This document shows positions 1-8,380 of a stretch of DNA of 60,821 nucleotides, one piece after another (the first letter of the stretch is position 1; each line of letters starts with the position of its first letter). The position numbers and the translations under genes were made by a program. The notes below the pieces were generated by a model. The model saw only the letters and a list, made by a program, of their open reading frames with translations. It had not been told where the DNA came from and searched no databases. This DNA is from an uncultured Hyphomicrobiales bacterium (GTDB taxonomy: Bacteria > Pseudomonadota > Alphaproteobacteria > Rhizobiales > Beijerinckiaceae): positions 1 to 60,821 of the forward strand of contig CAIOVE010000009.1 of NCBI GenBank assembly GCA_903861645.1, written 5' to 3'.

Positions 1-1112
1 AACATAATGCCATTCAGCCCTCGAAGCCGCATTGGTCCGTCCGGAGTCTTTGCGCCCGGCGATTCGGCCCGGCCCCCTTGTCAACGAGCGAAGATTGGGT
101 GAGAAATGGCTCCATACTGGCGTCCATCTGGGGAATGTCGGTTAAGACCGCCGTGGTGGAGGCCCATGAAGGTAAGAGCCTGCCAGAACTGATTATCCCG
201 AGCTTGCGCAGTATCCTTTACAATTTGAGCGTGGTTGAATCAGCCAAAGATAAAGCAAAGCGTGGGCTGATGGCGCTCAAAGGCCTACTGCAAGGGGTCA
301 AGCTCAGCTTTTCAGAAATCGAGTTCGGCTTGAGCATCGACACCGAGGCTGGCCTGGCCGACAGCGGAGACCTTGAAGCCGATCTTCCAGATTTGATGCA
401 AGCCATTGGAGAAGCCGCAAAAGCAGCCGGACGACCGGTCGCTATTTTGATGGACGAGTTGCAATACCTCAAACAAGCGGAATTCAGCGCCCTGATAATG
501 TCCATGCATCGGGTAAACCAGCGAGGACTACCCGTCATTCTGGTTGGCGCGGGGCTTCCACAAATCCTTGGGTTGGCGGGAAACTCAAAATCCTACGCCG
601 AGCGTCTTTTTCGTTACCCGGAAATCGGCGCGTTGAACCAAGCTGACGCGATGACCGCAATAGTCAATCCAGCGACAAGCGAAGGCGTCGCTTTCGAAAA
701 AGGAGCCATCGCAAGCATCCTGCGCTTGACCGAAAGATATCCATACTTTCTGCAACAATGGGCATACGAGGCATGGAATGTCGCTGCCAGCGAAACAATA
801 ACGGAAGCAGACGTGGCAAAAGCGACCGATCTTGCCATCAAAGAGCTTGATCAAAGTTTCTTCAAGGTTCGATTCGATCGTTGCACGCCATCCGAGAAAA
901 AATATATGCGTGCCCTTGCGGAATTCGGGAGCGGAAAGCACCGGTCGGGCGACATCGCTGAAAAACTGGACGTGAGGGTAACCTCGGTTGCGCCAACGCG
1001 AAGCTCCCTCATCCGGAAAGGGATGATCTATTCGCCTTCCCATGGCGACACGGCGTTCACGGTGCCCTTATTCGATCAGTACATGCGACGGGCTATTCGG
1101 AAATTTCCTTGA
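1..1112 (+). CDS. AAA-family ATPase, N-terminally truncated (probable gene remnant)
   Basis: The frame is open from the window edge; the first usable start is TTG at 78, giving 344 residues. From about residue 20 on it reads like a known family of single-domain AAA/ORC-like ATPases: an EAHEGKSLPEL segment, a Walker B-like strand ending in MDELQ (about residue 125), a sensor-like VGAGLPQ segment, and a C-terminal winged-helix-like region near RSSLIRKGMIYSP. The family normally carries a Walker A (GxxGxGKT) some 60-80 residues before the EAHEGKSLP block. Here none is present and the preceding residues look like random coding. Another frame has an ATG at 8 that stops after about 30 codons, which would fit a deletion or frameshift. 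Base composition is lower in GC than the rest (32 of 60 in line 421-480 by hand count). It may be a decayed island gene. Family call firm; functionality doubtful. Confidence 0.7.
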   Translation, partial: HNAIQPSKPHWSVRSLCARRFGPAPLSTSEDWVRNGSILASIWGMSVKTAVVEAHEGKSLPELIIPSLRSILYNLSVVESAKDKAKRGLMALKGLLQGVKLSFSEIEFGLSIDTEAGLADSGDLEADLPDLMQAIGEAAKAAGRPVAILMDELQYLKQAEFSALIMSMHRVNQRGLPVILVGAGLPQILGLAGNSKSYAERLFRYPEIGALNQADAMTAIVNPATSEGVAFEKGAIASILRLTERYPYFLQQWAYEAWNVAASETITEADVAKATDLAIKELDQSFFKVRFDRCTPSEKKYMRALAEFGSGKHRSGDIAEKLDVRVTSVAPTRSSLIRKGMIYSPSHGDTAFTVPLFDQYMRRAIRKFP

Positions 1113-1140
1113 TCCATCAAAATCGCTTTCAACAGTCGGA

Positions 1141-1154
1141 GGCATTCGAATGCC
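1141..1154. repeat. 14-bp perfect palindrome upstream of the Rieske oxygenase gene
   Basis: GGCATTCGAATGCC is identical to its reverse complement. It lies in the 178-base gap between the ATPase remnant and the oxygenase gene, 137 bases before that gene's start. It could be an operator, but nothing beyond its symmetry shows this. Confidence 0.4.
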
Positions 1155-1290
1155 AAATTTCAAACGCGCCAATTGTCAGTCCACGACAAAAGCCCGGAAT
1201 GGACATTGGTAACTTGGCGCTCATCAATCCGTTGGCGACAACCGCGCGGCGTGCCATGCTCGCCACAAGAATTTCGGGGAGAGCCCAAAA

Positions 1291-2370
1291 ATGTGGATCA
1301 GGAACTGCTGGTATGTCGCGGCCTTCGCGGAAGACGTCGAGCGCAAGATTCTCGCGCGCACCTTCCTCAACGAGGCCGTGATTCTCTGGCGCACGGCGGC
1401 GGGTCGCGTCATCGCCATGGAGGATCGCTGCCCGCACCGTCTCGTGCCGCTGTCGGCGGGCGATCTCGTCGATGACCACGTGCAATGCGGCTACCACGGC
1501 CTGCGCTTCGACGCCGCGGGCGCCTGCACGCACGCGCCGGGACAGGACGCGCCGCCGCGCGGCTGCAAGGTCGCGACCTTCCCCGTCGCCGAGCGTCATG
1601 GCCTCGTCTGGATTTGGCTCGGCCCGGCCGATCTCGCCGACGAAAAACTCATTCCCGACGTGCACTGGATGAGCGCGCCGGGCTGGACGGCGAGCAAGGG
1701 CTATCACCACATCGAGGCCGACTTCCGCCTCGTCAACGACAACCTGCTCGACCTCTCGCACGAGACCTACGTGCACAAGGAAACCATCGGCAACGGCGCC
1801 GTCGCGGATTCGCCGGTGGTCGCGACCATCGAGGAGGGGCGCGTCGTGCGCGCCCATCGCGAGATGCCCAACATCATTCCGCCGCCCTTCTTCGCGATGA
1901 TGCTGAACGCGAGCGGTCGCATCAATCGCTGGCAGGTCGCCATTCACATGCCGCCGGGCATCAACATGACCGAAGCCGGTTTTCACGCCGTCGGCACCGA
2001 CCGCGCGAAGGCCCTGATGATCCGCCCGCTGCATCTGCTGACGCCGGAGACGGAGCACTCGACCCACTATTTCTGGGGCACGTGCCGCAACTTCAACCAC
2101 GACGATCCCGTGTTGACCGAGCGCATCCGCGAGGGCACCGCGCATACGTTCGATCAGGACAAGACGCTGCTGGAAATTCAGGACCGCGCCCTGCGGGCGC
2201 GGGGCATGCCGCCCATTCCGCAAGCGGCGTTGAAGGTCGACGTGGCGCCCGCGCAGGGACGCCGCCTGCTGGCCGCGCTGGTCGAGCGCGAAAAGGCCGA
2301 TCCGCGCGCCATCGCGCCGCCGATCACCATCGCGGTGGACGACCGGACGACCATGCCGCCCGCCGGCTGA
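1291..2370 (+). CDS. Aromatic ring-hydroxylating (Rieske) oxygenase, VanA-like
   Basis: The 359-residue protein has the Rieske [2Fe-2S] ligands C47-P-H49 and C66-GY-H69. A mononuclear-iron segment follows at about residues 143-160 (NDNLLDLSHETYVH), with the Asp and two His expected of the catalytic centre. The N-terminal MWIRNCWYVAAF is typical of vanillate O-demethylase oxygenase (VanA) and related demethylases. Family members hydroxylate or O-demethylate aromatic acids using electrons from a VanB/phthalate-dioxygenase-type reductase. No reductase gene adjoins it; the only one in the window is at 20678-21628. The ATG at 1291 follows a GGGGAGAG ribosome site. The gene converges on pheT, with a 22-bp palindrome between them. 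The substrate cannot be read from the sequence. Confidence 0.88.
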   Translation: MWIRNCWYVAAFAEDVERKILARTFLNEAVILWRTAAGRVIAMEDRCPHRLVPLSAGDLVDDHVQCGYHGLRFDAAGACTHAPGQDAPPRGCKVATFPVAERHGLVWIWLGPADLADEKLIPDVHWMSAPGWTASKGYHHIEADFRLVNDNLLDLSHETYVHKETIGNGAVADSPVVATIEEGRVVRAHREMPNIIPPPFFAMMLNASGRINRWQVAIHMPPGINMTEAGFHAVGTDRAKALMIRPLHLLTPETEHSTHYFWGTCRNFNHDDPVLTERIREGTAHTFDQDKTLLEIQDRALRARGMPPIPQAALKVDVAPAQGRRLLAALVEREKADPRAIAPPITIAVDDRTTMPPAG

Positions 2371-2375
2371 ACGGC

Positions 2376-2397
2376 GCGCGGGTAAATTTACCCGCGC
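2376..2397. terminator. 22-bp perfect palindrome between convergent genes; possible bidirectional terminator
   Basis: The arms GCGCGGGTAAA and TTTACCCGCGC are exact reverse complements. The palindrome sits 5 bases after the Rieske oxygenase stop and contains the TAA stop codon of pheT (2388-2390, minus strand). Folded, it gives a GC-rich stem with an A/T-rich apex on either strand. There is no clear U-tract, so termination is inferred from position and symmetry. Confidence 0.55.
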
Positions 2398-4820
2398 AGG
2401 GTCGCGCCCGTCTTGCCCGAGACCTCGGCGATGATTTTCGCCGCGACGGCGTCGATCTCGACGTCGGTCAGGGTTTTCTCGCGCGGTTGCAGCGTGACCG
2501 AAATCGCCACGGATTTCTTGCCCTCGCCGACGCCCGGCCCCTCGTAAACGTCGAACACGCCGGCGTCGACGATCAGCGCGCGCTCGGCGGCGCGGGCGAA
2601 GCGCAGAATGTCCGCCGCCTTGACCGAGCGATCCACCACGAAGGCGAAATCGCGCTCGACCGGCGTCAGTTCGGCGAGTTCGAGCTTGCCCTTGGTTTTC
2701 GTGGGCCGCGCCTTGGGCGCGGGAATGTCGTCGAGCGCGATCTCGAAGGCGACGATGGGGCCGGAGGCGTCGAGCGCCTCCAGCGCTCGCGGGTGCAACT
2801 CGCCGAAATAGCCGATGATGTTCTTCGGCCCGAATTGCAGCGTGCCCGAGCGGCCCGGATGGTACCAGCCCGGCGCGCCCGACACGAGTTGCATGCCCGC
2901 CGTCTGCACGCCGAGCGTGGCGAGCAGCGCCAGCGCGTCGGCCTTGACGTCGAACACGTCGACCTCGGTCGCCTTGCCCGACCAGTGGCGTCCCGCGCCG
3001 CTTGGCCGCGCGGTGGCGCGACGGATGGCGGCGGCGGCCATGCGCTGGTCCTTCTCGCCGGCGCCCTTGAACACCTGCCCGACCTCGAACAGGGCGACGT
3101 CGCCCATGCCGCGGTTGGCGTTGCGCCGCGCCGCGGCGACGAGGCCCGGCAGCAGCGAGGGCCGCATGTCCGACAGATCGGCGGCGATGGGGTTGGCGAG
3201 CGCGAGTTCCGGCGCCCCGCCGCCAAACAGCGTCGCGCGCTCCTTCGAGATGAAGGACCACGTCACCGCCTCGACGAGGCCGCGCGACGCGAGCGCGCGT
3301 TTCGCCTGCCGGGTGCGCTTCTGCAACAGGGTAAGGATGGGCTTGGGGATGCTCTGTTCGTCGCGCGGCATCGGCGTGGAAATCACGCGGTCGAGCCCGG
3401 CGATGCGGGTGATTTCCTCGACGAGATCGGCCTTGCCCTCGACATCGGGCCGCCACGAGGGAATCTTCACATGCGCGCGGCCAGCGTTGGTCGCCTGCCG
3501 CATGAGGCCGAAGCCGAGCTTTTCGAGAATGGCCGCCATTTCGTCGATTTCGAGCGACATGCCGGTCAGCCGCTCGACCTCGCTGAACGGAAAATCAATC
3601 GCGCGCTGGCTCGCGGGCGGCGCGCCGGCCACGACCATCTCCGACGGCTCGCCGCCGCACAGGTCCATCACCAGATGGGTGGCGAGATCGAGGCCCGGCA
3701 GACAGAAGGCCGGATCGACGCCGCGCTCGAACCGGTAGCGCGCGTCGGTGACGATGCCGAGATCGCGGCCGGTGCGGGCGATGTTCATCGGATCCCACAA
3801 GGCGCTCTCGATCAGCACGTCGGTCGTCGTCTCGTCGCAGCCGCTGTGCTCGCCGCCCATGACGCCGGCGATGGATTCGACGCCGTTGTCATCGGCGATC
3901 ACGACATTGTCCGCGCCAAGCTTGTAGGTCTTGCCGTCGAGCGCGACGATTTCCTCGCCCGCGGCGGCGCGGCGCACGACGATGTCGCCCTTCACCTTTT
4001 TCGCGTCGAACACATGCAGCGGTCGCGCGCGATCGAAGGTGAGGTAATTGGTGATGTCGACCAGCGCGTTGATGGGCCGCAGGCCGATGTCCTCGAGCCG
4101 CTTGCGCATCCACTCGGGCGAGGGGCCGTTCCTGACGCCGCGCACGAGGCGCAGCGCGAAGCAGGGCGCGAGATGGCGATCGGCCTCGGCGAAATCGAGC
4201 CGGACGTTGACGGGACAGGGGAAGGCGCCGGCGACCGGCTTGATCGGATGATCCTTCAGCTTGCCGAGGCCCGCGGCGGCGAGATCGCGCGCGATGCCGT
4301 GGATGCCCGCGGCGTCGGGCCGGTTCGGCGTCAGGTTGATCTCGATGACCGGCTCGTTGAGCCCGGCGTAATCGACGTAGCGCTGGCCGACAGGCGCGTC
4401 GGCGGACAGTTCGATGATGCCGTCGTGGTCGTCGGAGAGTTCAAGCTCGGCGTAGGAGCACAACATGCCGTTGGAATCGACGCCGCGGATATTGCCCTTG
4501 GCCAGCGTGATCTTCTTGGAGGGAATATACGTCCCCACCGGCGAGAACACGGCCTTGATGCCGGCCCGCGCGTTGGGCGCGCCGCAGACCACCTGCACCG
4601 GCGCGCCGGCGCCCGTGTCGACCATGCACACGCTCAGCCGGTCGGCGTTGGGATGCTGACCCGCCTCGACCACGTGGGCGACGATGAAATCGCGCAGCTT
4701 GTCGGCGGGGTTCTCGACATGCTCGACCTCGAGGCCGATGCGCGTCAGCGTATCGACGATCTCGTCGAGCGAAGCGGTCGTGTCGAGGTGGCCCTTGAGC
4801 CAGGAGAGGGTGAGTTTCAT
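2388..4820 (-). CDS. pheT: Phenylalanine--tRNA ligase beta subunit
   Basis: This is the 810-residue beta subunit of the heterotetrameric PheRS, which charges tRNA-Phe in the cytoplasm. The order is as expected: an EMAP-II-like tRNA-binding domain near residues 39-150 ([17 protein letters not shown]), the B3/B4 editing region, the B5 domain, a catalytic-like core and a C-terminal FDX-ACB anticodon-binding domain (about residues 715-810). Length matches the family. Its ATG overlaps the stop of pheS as ATGA, so the subunits are translationally coupled. The stop codon lies inside the 22-bp palindrome at 2376-2397. Confidence 0.97.
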   Translation of the reverse strand: MKLTLSWLKGHLDTTASLDEIVDTLTRIGLEVEHVENPADKLRDFIVAHVVEAGQHPNADRLSVCMVDTGAGAPVQVVCGAPNARAGIKAVFSPVGTYIPSKKITLAKGNIRGVDSNGMLCSYAELELSDDHDGIIELSADAPVGQRYVDYAGLNEPVIEINLTPNRPDAAGIHGIARDLAAAGLGKLKDHPIKPVAGAFPCPVNVRLDFAEADRHLAPCFALRLVRGVRNGPSPEWMRKRLEDIGLRPINALVDITNYLTFDRARPLHVFDAKKVKGDIVVRRAAAGEEIVALDGKTYKLGADNVVIADDNGVESIAGVMGGEHSGCDETTTDVLIESALWDPMNIARTGRDLGIVTDARYRFERGVDPAFCLPGLDLATHLVMDLCGGEPSEMVVAGAPPASQRAIDFPFSEVERLTGMSLEIDEMAAILEKLGFGLMRQATNAGRAHVKIPSWRPDVEGKADLVEEITRIAGLDRVISTPMPRDEQSIPKPILTLLQKRTRQAKRALASRGLVEAVTWSFISKERATLFGGGAPELALANPIAADLSDMRPSLLPGLVAAARRNANRGMGDVALFEVGQVFKGAGEKDQRMAAAAIRRATARPSGAGRHWSGKATEVDVFDVKADALALLATLGVQTAGMQLVSGAPGWYHPGRSGTLQFGPKNIIGYFGELHPRALEALDASGPIVAFEIALDDIPAPKARPTKTKGKLELAELTPVERDFAFVVDRSVKAADILRFARAAERALIVDAGVFDVYEGPGVGEGKKSVAISVTLQPREKTLTDVEIDAVAAKIIAEVSGKTGATLRG

Positions 4821-5899
4821 GACGACAATCCCCCCGCCAGCGTCGGGAAATCGAGCGGCCTGAACCCGTAGTGCGAAAGCCAGCGCACATCGGCTTCGAA
4901 GAAGGGCCGCAGGTCCGGCATGCCGTATTTCAGCATGGCGATGCGGTCGATGCCCATGCCCCAGGCGAAGCCCTGATATTCATCGGGGTCGAGGCCGCAA
5001 TTGCGCAGCACGTTGGCGTGCACCATGCCGCAGCCGAGAATCTCCAGCCAGTCGTCGCCCTCGCCGAAGCGGATTTCGCCGCCCTTGCGCGAACACTGGA
5101 TGTCCACCTCCATCGACGGCTCGGTGAAGGGGAAGAACGACGGGCGGAACCGCATCTTGACGTTGGGCACCTTGAAGAAGGCCTTGCAGCTTTCCTCCAG
5201 CACCCACTTGAGGTGGCCCATGTTGGCCTTCTTGTCGATGACGAGGCCCTCGACCTGATGGAACATCGGCGTATGCGTCTGGTCGCTGTCGCAGCGATAG
5301 GTGCGGCCGGGGCAGATCACGCGGATCGGCGGCTTTTTGGCGAGCATGGTGCGCACCTGCACCGGGCTCGTGTGCGTGCGCAGCAGCTTGCGCTTGCCCT
5401 CGGCGTCGGGGTTGAAAAAGAATGTGTCGTGCATTTCCCGCGCGGGATGACCCTCGGGAAAATTCAGCCTGGTGAAATTGTAGTCGTCGGTCTCGATGTC
5501 CGGACCCTCGGCGATGGAAAAGCCGAGATCGGCGAAGATCGCCGTCAACTCGTCCATCACCTGGCTGATGGGGTGGATGCGCCCGGTCTCGATCCCGGCC
5601 TCGCGGGTCGGCAGGGTGACGTCGATGGTCTCGGCCTTCAGCCGCGCGTCGAGCGCCGCCTCTCTCAGCACGACGCGGCGGCCGCCCAAGGCCTCCGTCA
5701 CCTTGTCCTTGAGGGCGTTGATGGCCGCGCCGGCGGTCTTGCGCTCGTCAGGCGACATCTTGCCCAGCGTCGACAGCAGGGCCGAGATCGAGCCCTTCTT
5801 GCCGAGCGCGCCGACGCGGACGTTTTCCAGCGCGGCTTCGTCGGACGCCGCCGCGACGGCGGCGAGGGTTTCGGCTTCGAGTTGGGCGAGATCGGTCAT
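4817..5899 (-). CDS. pheS: Phenylalanine--tRNA ligase alpha subunit
   Basis: The 360-residue protein is the catalytic class II subunit of PheRS. It has an N-terminal coiled coil (about 1-85), class II motif 2 with GRTYRCD near residue 200, and motif 3 [13 protein letters not shown] near residue 320. It forms alpha2-beta2 with the product of the overlapping pheT gene. No leader peptide rich in Phe or attenuator hairpin is evident in the 63 bases between this gene and the AIM24-like gene, so Phe-dependent attenuation as in enterobacteria is not supported here. Confidence 0.97.
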   Translation of the reverse strand: MTDLAQLEAETLAAVAAASDEAALENVRVGALGKKGSISALLSTLGKMSPDERKTAGAAINALKDKVTEALGGRRVVLREAALDARLKAETIDVTLPTREAGIETGRIHPISQVMDELTAIFADLGFSIAEGPDIETDDYNFTRLNFPEGHPAREMHDTFFFNPDAEGKRKLLRTHTSPVQVRTMLAKKPPIRVICPGRTYRCDSDQTHTPMFHQVEGLVIDKKANMGHLKWVLEESCKAFFKVPNVKMRFRPSFFPFTEPSMEVDIQCSRKGGEIRFGEGDDWLEILGCGMVHANVLRNCGLDPDEYQGFAWGMGIDRIAMLKYGMPDLRPFFEADVRWLSHYGFRPLDFPTLAGGLSS

Positions 5900-5962
5900 G
5901 GGCTTTCGCGCGCGATTTGGGGTCGCGCGGCTTTTGGCACGCGGGGGCCGGGTTGTCGAGAA

Positions 5963-6751
5963 TCAGGCGTCCCGGTCGCTGGACCCGCCCGACGACCCGC
6001 CGAACAACCCGCCCAGCAGGCCGCCAACCGCTGTCGCCGCCGCCGCGCCGCCGATCGTGCCCGAGGTCGTCGCGCTGGACTCGCCCGGCAGGTAGCGGCT
6101 GATCTCCTCGGCGAGGTTCATGATGGGCATGGATTGCAGGGCGACATGGCCCGGCCCGGTCAGCGTCGCGAGGAACAGGCCCTCGCCGCCGAACAGGATG
6201 TTCTTGAAGCCCTTCACCATCTGGATGTCGAAGGCGATGCTGGGGTCCATGACGCCGACATGGCCGGCGTGGACCAGCAGCTTCTCGCCCGCCATCAGAT
6301 CCTTCTCGATGACCTCGCCGGAGAGATCGAGGAACACCGTGCCGGGGCCCGTGACCTTTTGCAGGATGAACCCCTCGCCGCCGAAGAACCCGGCGCCGAG
6401 GCGCTTCTGCCAGGCGATTTCCAGCGTCACCGACTTCTCGGCGCAGAGGAACGTCTCCTTGCGGCAGATGAGCGACTGCCCCGCGCCCAGTTGCACCGGC
6501 ATGATCGTGCCGGGAAAGCGCGGCGCGAAGGCGACGTGTCCGTTCCCCCGCGCGGTGAAATCGGTGATGAAGAAACTGCCGCCGCCAAAGCTGCGCTTGA
6601 GGCCGGAGAAGAAACCGCCGCCCGTGTGGGTGTTCATCTCGATGGAATCATTCATCCAGCACATGCTGTTGGTCTGGCTGTAGATGACCTCGCCGGGCAT
6701 GAGGTCGATCGCGACCGTCTGCATGACCGTGCCGGACAGTTCGTATTTCAT
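5963..6751 (-). CDS. AIM24/TIGR00266 family protein
   Basis: The 262-residue protein has the beta-rich, Gly- and Phe-containing repeats of the AIM24 (TIGR00266) family: repeated strand-turn units, an SFGGGSFF segment, and GGEGF/GGEGLF motifs. It ends in a low-complexity Gly/Ser tail (about residues 230-262) that includes GGLLGGLFGG. The bacterial family's role is unknown; the fold resembles tryptophan-RNA-binding attenuator-like proteins and the yeast homologue is mitochondrial. There is no signal peptide. A GGGAG ribosome site precedes the ATG. It is co-directional with pheS but separated from the divergent cupin gene by 147 bases. Confidence 0.85.
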   Translation of the reverse strand: MKYELSGTVMQTVAIDLMPGEVIYSQTNSMCWMNDSIEMNTHTGGGFFSGLKRSFGGGSFFITDFTARGNGHVAFAPRFPGTIMPVQLGAGQSLICRKETFLCAEKSVTLEIAWQKRLGAGFFGGEGFILQKVTGPGTVFLDLSGEVIEKDLMAGEKLLVHAGHVGVMDPSIAFDIQMVKGFKNILFGGEGLFLATLTGPGHVALQSMPIMNLAEEISRYLPGESSATTSGTIGGAAAATAVGGLLGGLFGGSSGGSSDRDA

Positions 6752-6841
6752 GGAAATGGCTCCCTCGCGCCCTGGCGCCCGCGGGCGACCATCGCCGCCA
6801 TGCTAACGCCGATTCGGCGGCGCGCGAAGTCCCGGGCCGAC

Positions 6842-6870
6842 TTGATTTAGGCTGGCGCAAGGTCTTTATG
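6842..6870 (+). promoter_or_regulatory. Possible sigma-70-type promoter of the cupin gene
   Basis: TTGATT (6842-6847) and TTTATG (6865-6870) are separated by 17 bases and lie just upstream of the cupin ATG at 6899. The match to TTGACA/TATAAT is partial, so this is a suggestion from spacing and position. Confidence 0.3.
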
Positions 6871-6898
6871 GCGGCAAATTCAAGCCAGCGGAGACACC

Positions 6899-8101
6899 AT
6901 GACCGACGCGACGGAAACGCGGATCGACCCAACCATGGCCGAGCGGTTCCTGCTGGACCCCTATCTGCAATGGGCCAATGGCGAGGGCGTGCCTGTCCAC
7001 CTCGATTTCGGCCACGACCTGCTGGCGCTCGAAACCGGGCCGTGGGACCGTTACGACGCCCGCGGCTGCTTCGCCCACACCCATGGCCGCGGCGACTTCA
7101 TGGCGAACTACGTCATCGAGGTTTCCCCCGGCAAGAAGACCCGGCCGCTGAAGCATCTCTACGAGGCGTTCTTCTACGTGCTCGAGGGCTATGGCTCGAC
7201 CACGGTCTGGCTGCCCAACGGCGAGAAGCGGGCGTTCGAGTGGGGCCCCAAGGCGCTCTTCGCCGTGCCGCTGAACTGCGTCTACCAGATCTTCAACAGC
7301 TCGGGCGTCGAGCGCGCGCGCCTGTCGTGCACCAACGACGCGCCGATGACCTTGAACCTCTATCACAATGTCGATTTCGTCTTCGACAACCCCTTCGCCT
7401 TTCCCGAGCGCGCCGGCCTCGCCAAGCATTTCGAGGGCGAGGGCGAGCATACCGCCGTTCATCGCGGCATGAATGTCGCGACGCTGAACGTATGGGAGAC
7501 CAATTTCGTTCACGACCTCACGAGCTTCAAGCTTTACGAACTCAACGAACGCGGCAAGGGCTCGAAGAACGTCTCCTTCATTCTCGCCGACGGCACCATG
7601 CACGCGCACACGTCGGAAATCCCCGCCGGTCGCTACAAAAAGGCACATCGCCACGCCGCCGGCACCCATGTCCACGCGGTAGACGGCGAGGGTTACACGC
7701 TGCTCTGGCACGAGGGCGATTCCGAGTTCAAGGAATTCCCCTGGCGTCACGGCTTCATGTACACGCCGCCCTTCTGGATGTTCCACCAGCACTTCAACAC
7801 CTGCCCCGTGCCGGCGCGTTATCTCGCGTGCAGCCTTGGCAGCCGAAAATATCCGATGATCGCGCTGCGCCGCCGCAGCGCCGAGGGCGGCGGCTCCATC
7901 TCCATCCAGCAGGGCGGACGGCAGATCGAATACGAGGATCAGGATCCGCGCATTCATCGCAAGTGGCTGGAGGCCATCGCCGAAACCGGCGTCGCCTCGC
8001 AAATGGGCGACATTTTCGACGAGCCGGGCATCATGGCCATGCCAAAAGAGAAGATGACCGGCGTCATCAGCACGCCGCGCTCCATTGGTCCGGCGATCTG
8101 A
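6899..8101 (+). CDS. Two-cupin-domain protein, possible dioxygenase-like enzyme
   Basis: The 400-residue protein has two cupin barrels, about residues 75-165 and 225-320. The second keeps a clear metal-binding pattern (H250, H252, H257/H259 in a HRHAAGTHVH block, then H296/H298 in MFHQHFN). The first has fewer candidate ligands (H86, E89). The bicupin arrangement resembles gentisate 1,2-dioxygenase and related ring-cleaving enzymes, but I cannot assign a substrate. No signal peptide is seen, so it should be cytoplasmic. The ATG at 6899 follows a GCGGAGACACC ribosome site. The neighbouring oxygenases make an oxidative aromatic role plausible. Confidence 0.7.
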   Translation: MTDATETRIDPTMAERFLLDPYLQWANGEGVPVHLDFGHDLLALETGPWDRYDARGCFAHTHGRGDFMANYVIEVSPGKKTRPLKHLYEAFFYVLEGYGSTTVWLPNGEKRAFEWGPKALFAVPLNCVYQIFNSSGVERARLSCTNDAPMTLNLYHNVDFVFDNPFAFPERAGLAKHFEGEGEHTAVHRGMNVATLNVWETNFVHDLTSFKLYELNERGKGSKNVSFILADGTMHAHTSEIPAGRYKKAHRHAAGTHVHAVDGEGYTLLWHEGDSEFKEFPWRHGFMYTPPFWMFHQHFNTCPVPARYLACSLGSRKYPMIALRRRSAEGGGSISIQQGGRQIEYEDQDPRIHRKWLEAIAETGVASQMGDIFDEPGIMAMPKEKMTGVISTPRSIGPAI

Positions 8102-8176
8102 ACGGGGCGAACGCGGTCACGCCACGGTCACGCGGCTCGGACAATCAGGGGAAATGGCCCCTGGAGCATTGATCCC

Positions 8177-8374
8177 GTGAAGACGATTCTGGCTGGACTG
8201 CTTTGTCTGCTCGCGACCGCGGCCACGGCCGCTGGCGAACGCCCCTCCATGGACGACATCCGCCAGCAATGTCGCGTCGAGGCGAAGCTGCGCGCGCACG
8301 GCGGCGACGCGCGCAAGGCGTATCGGCGTGAATGTGTCGAGCGGGCGCGCGCGGAACGGAGCCGCGGGCGCTGA
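8177..8374 (+). CDS. Small secreted protein, PsiF-repeat-like
   Basis: This is a 65-residue product from a GTG start. Residues 1-19 form a classical signal peptide (KTILAGLLCLLATAATAAG) with cleavage near AxA. The mature part, about 46 residues, has two Cys about 19 apart, embedded in a basic helix (QQCRVEAKL...RRECVERAR). The Cys spacing and the Gly-Asp-x-Arg-Lys segment resemble the PsiF repeat of phosphate-starvation-inducible proteins, but the match is loose. Role unknown. A 6-bp hairpin (CAGGGG/CCCCTG, 8146-8163) lies just upstream. Confidence 0.55.
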   Translation: MKTILAGLLCLLATAATAAGERPSMDDIRQQCRVEAKLRAHGGDARKAYRRECVERARAERSRGR

Positions 8375-8380
8375 CCGAAC

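Noticed and set aside
1485-4871. A 1128-codon open frame on the plus strand across the VanA-like gene and opposite pheT
   Set aside because: The product is Arg/Ala/Gly-rich with no recognisable domain, and it lies antisense to the well-supported pheT gene. Long antisense frames are expected with strong GC bias at third positions.
5900-5962. A pheST attenuator with a Phe-rich leader peptide
   Set aside because: The 63-base gap has no short frame rich in Phe codons and no competing hairpins with a T-run.
6776-6787. CGCCCGCGGGCG palindrome upstream of the cupin gene
   Set aside because: Pure G/C symmetry of this length is frequent by chance in such a GC-rich genome, and it has no clear relation to either start.
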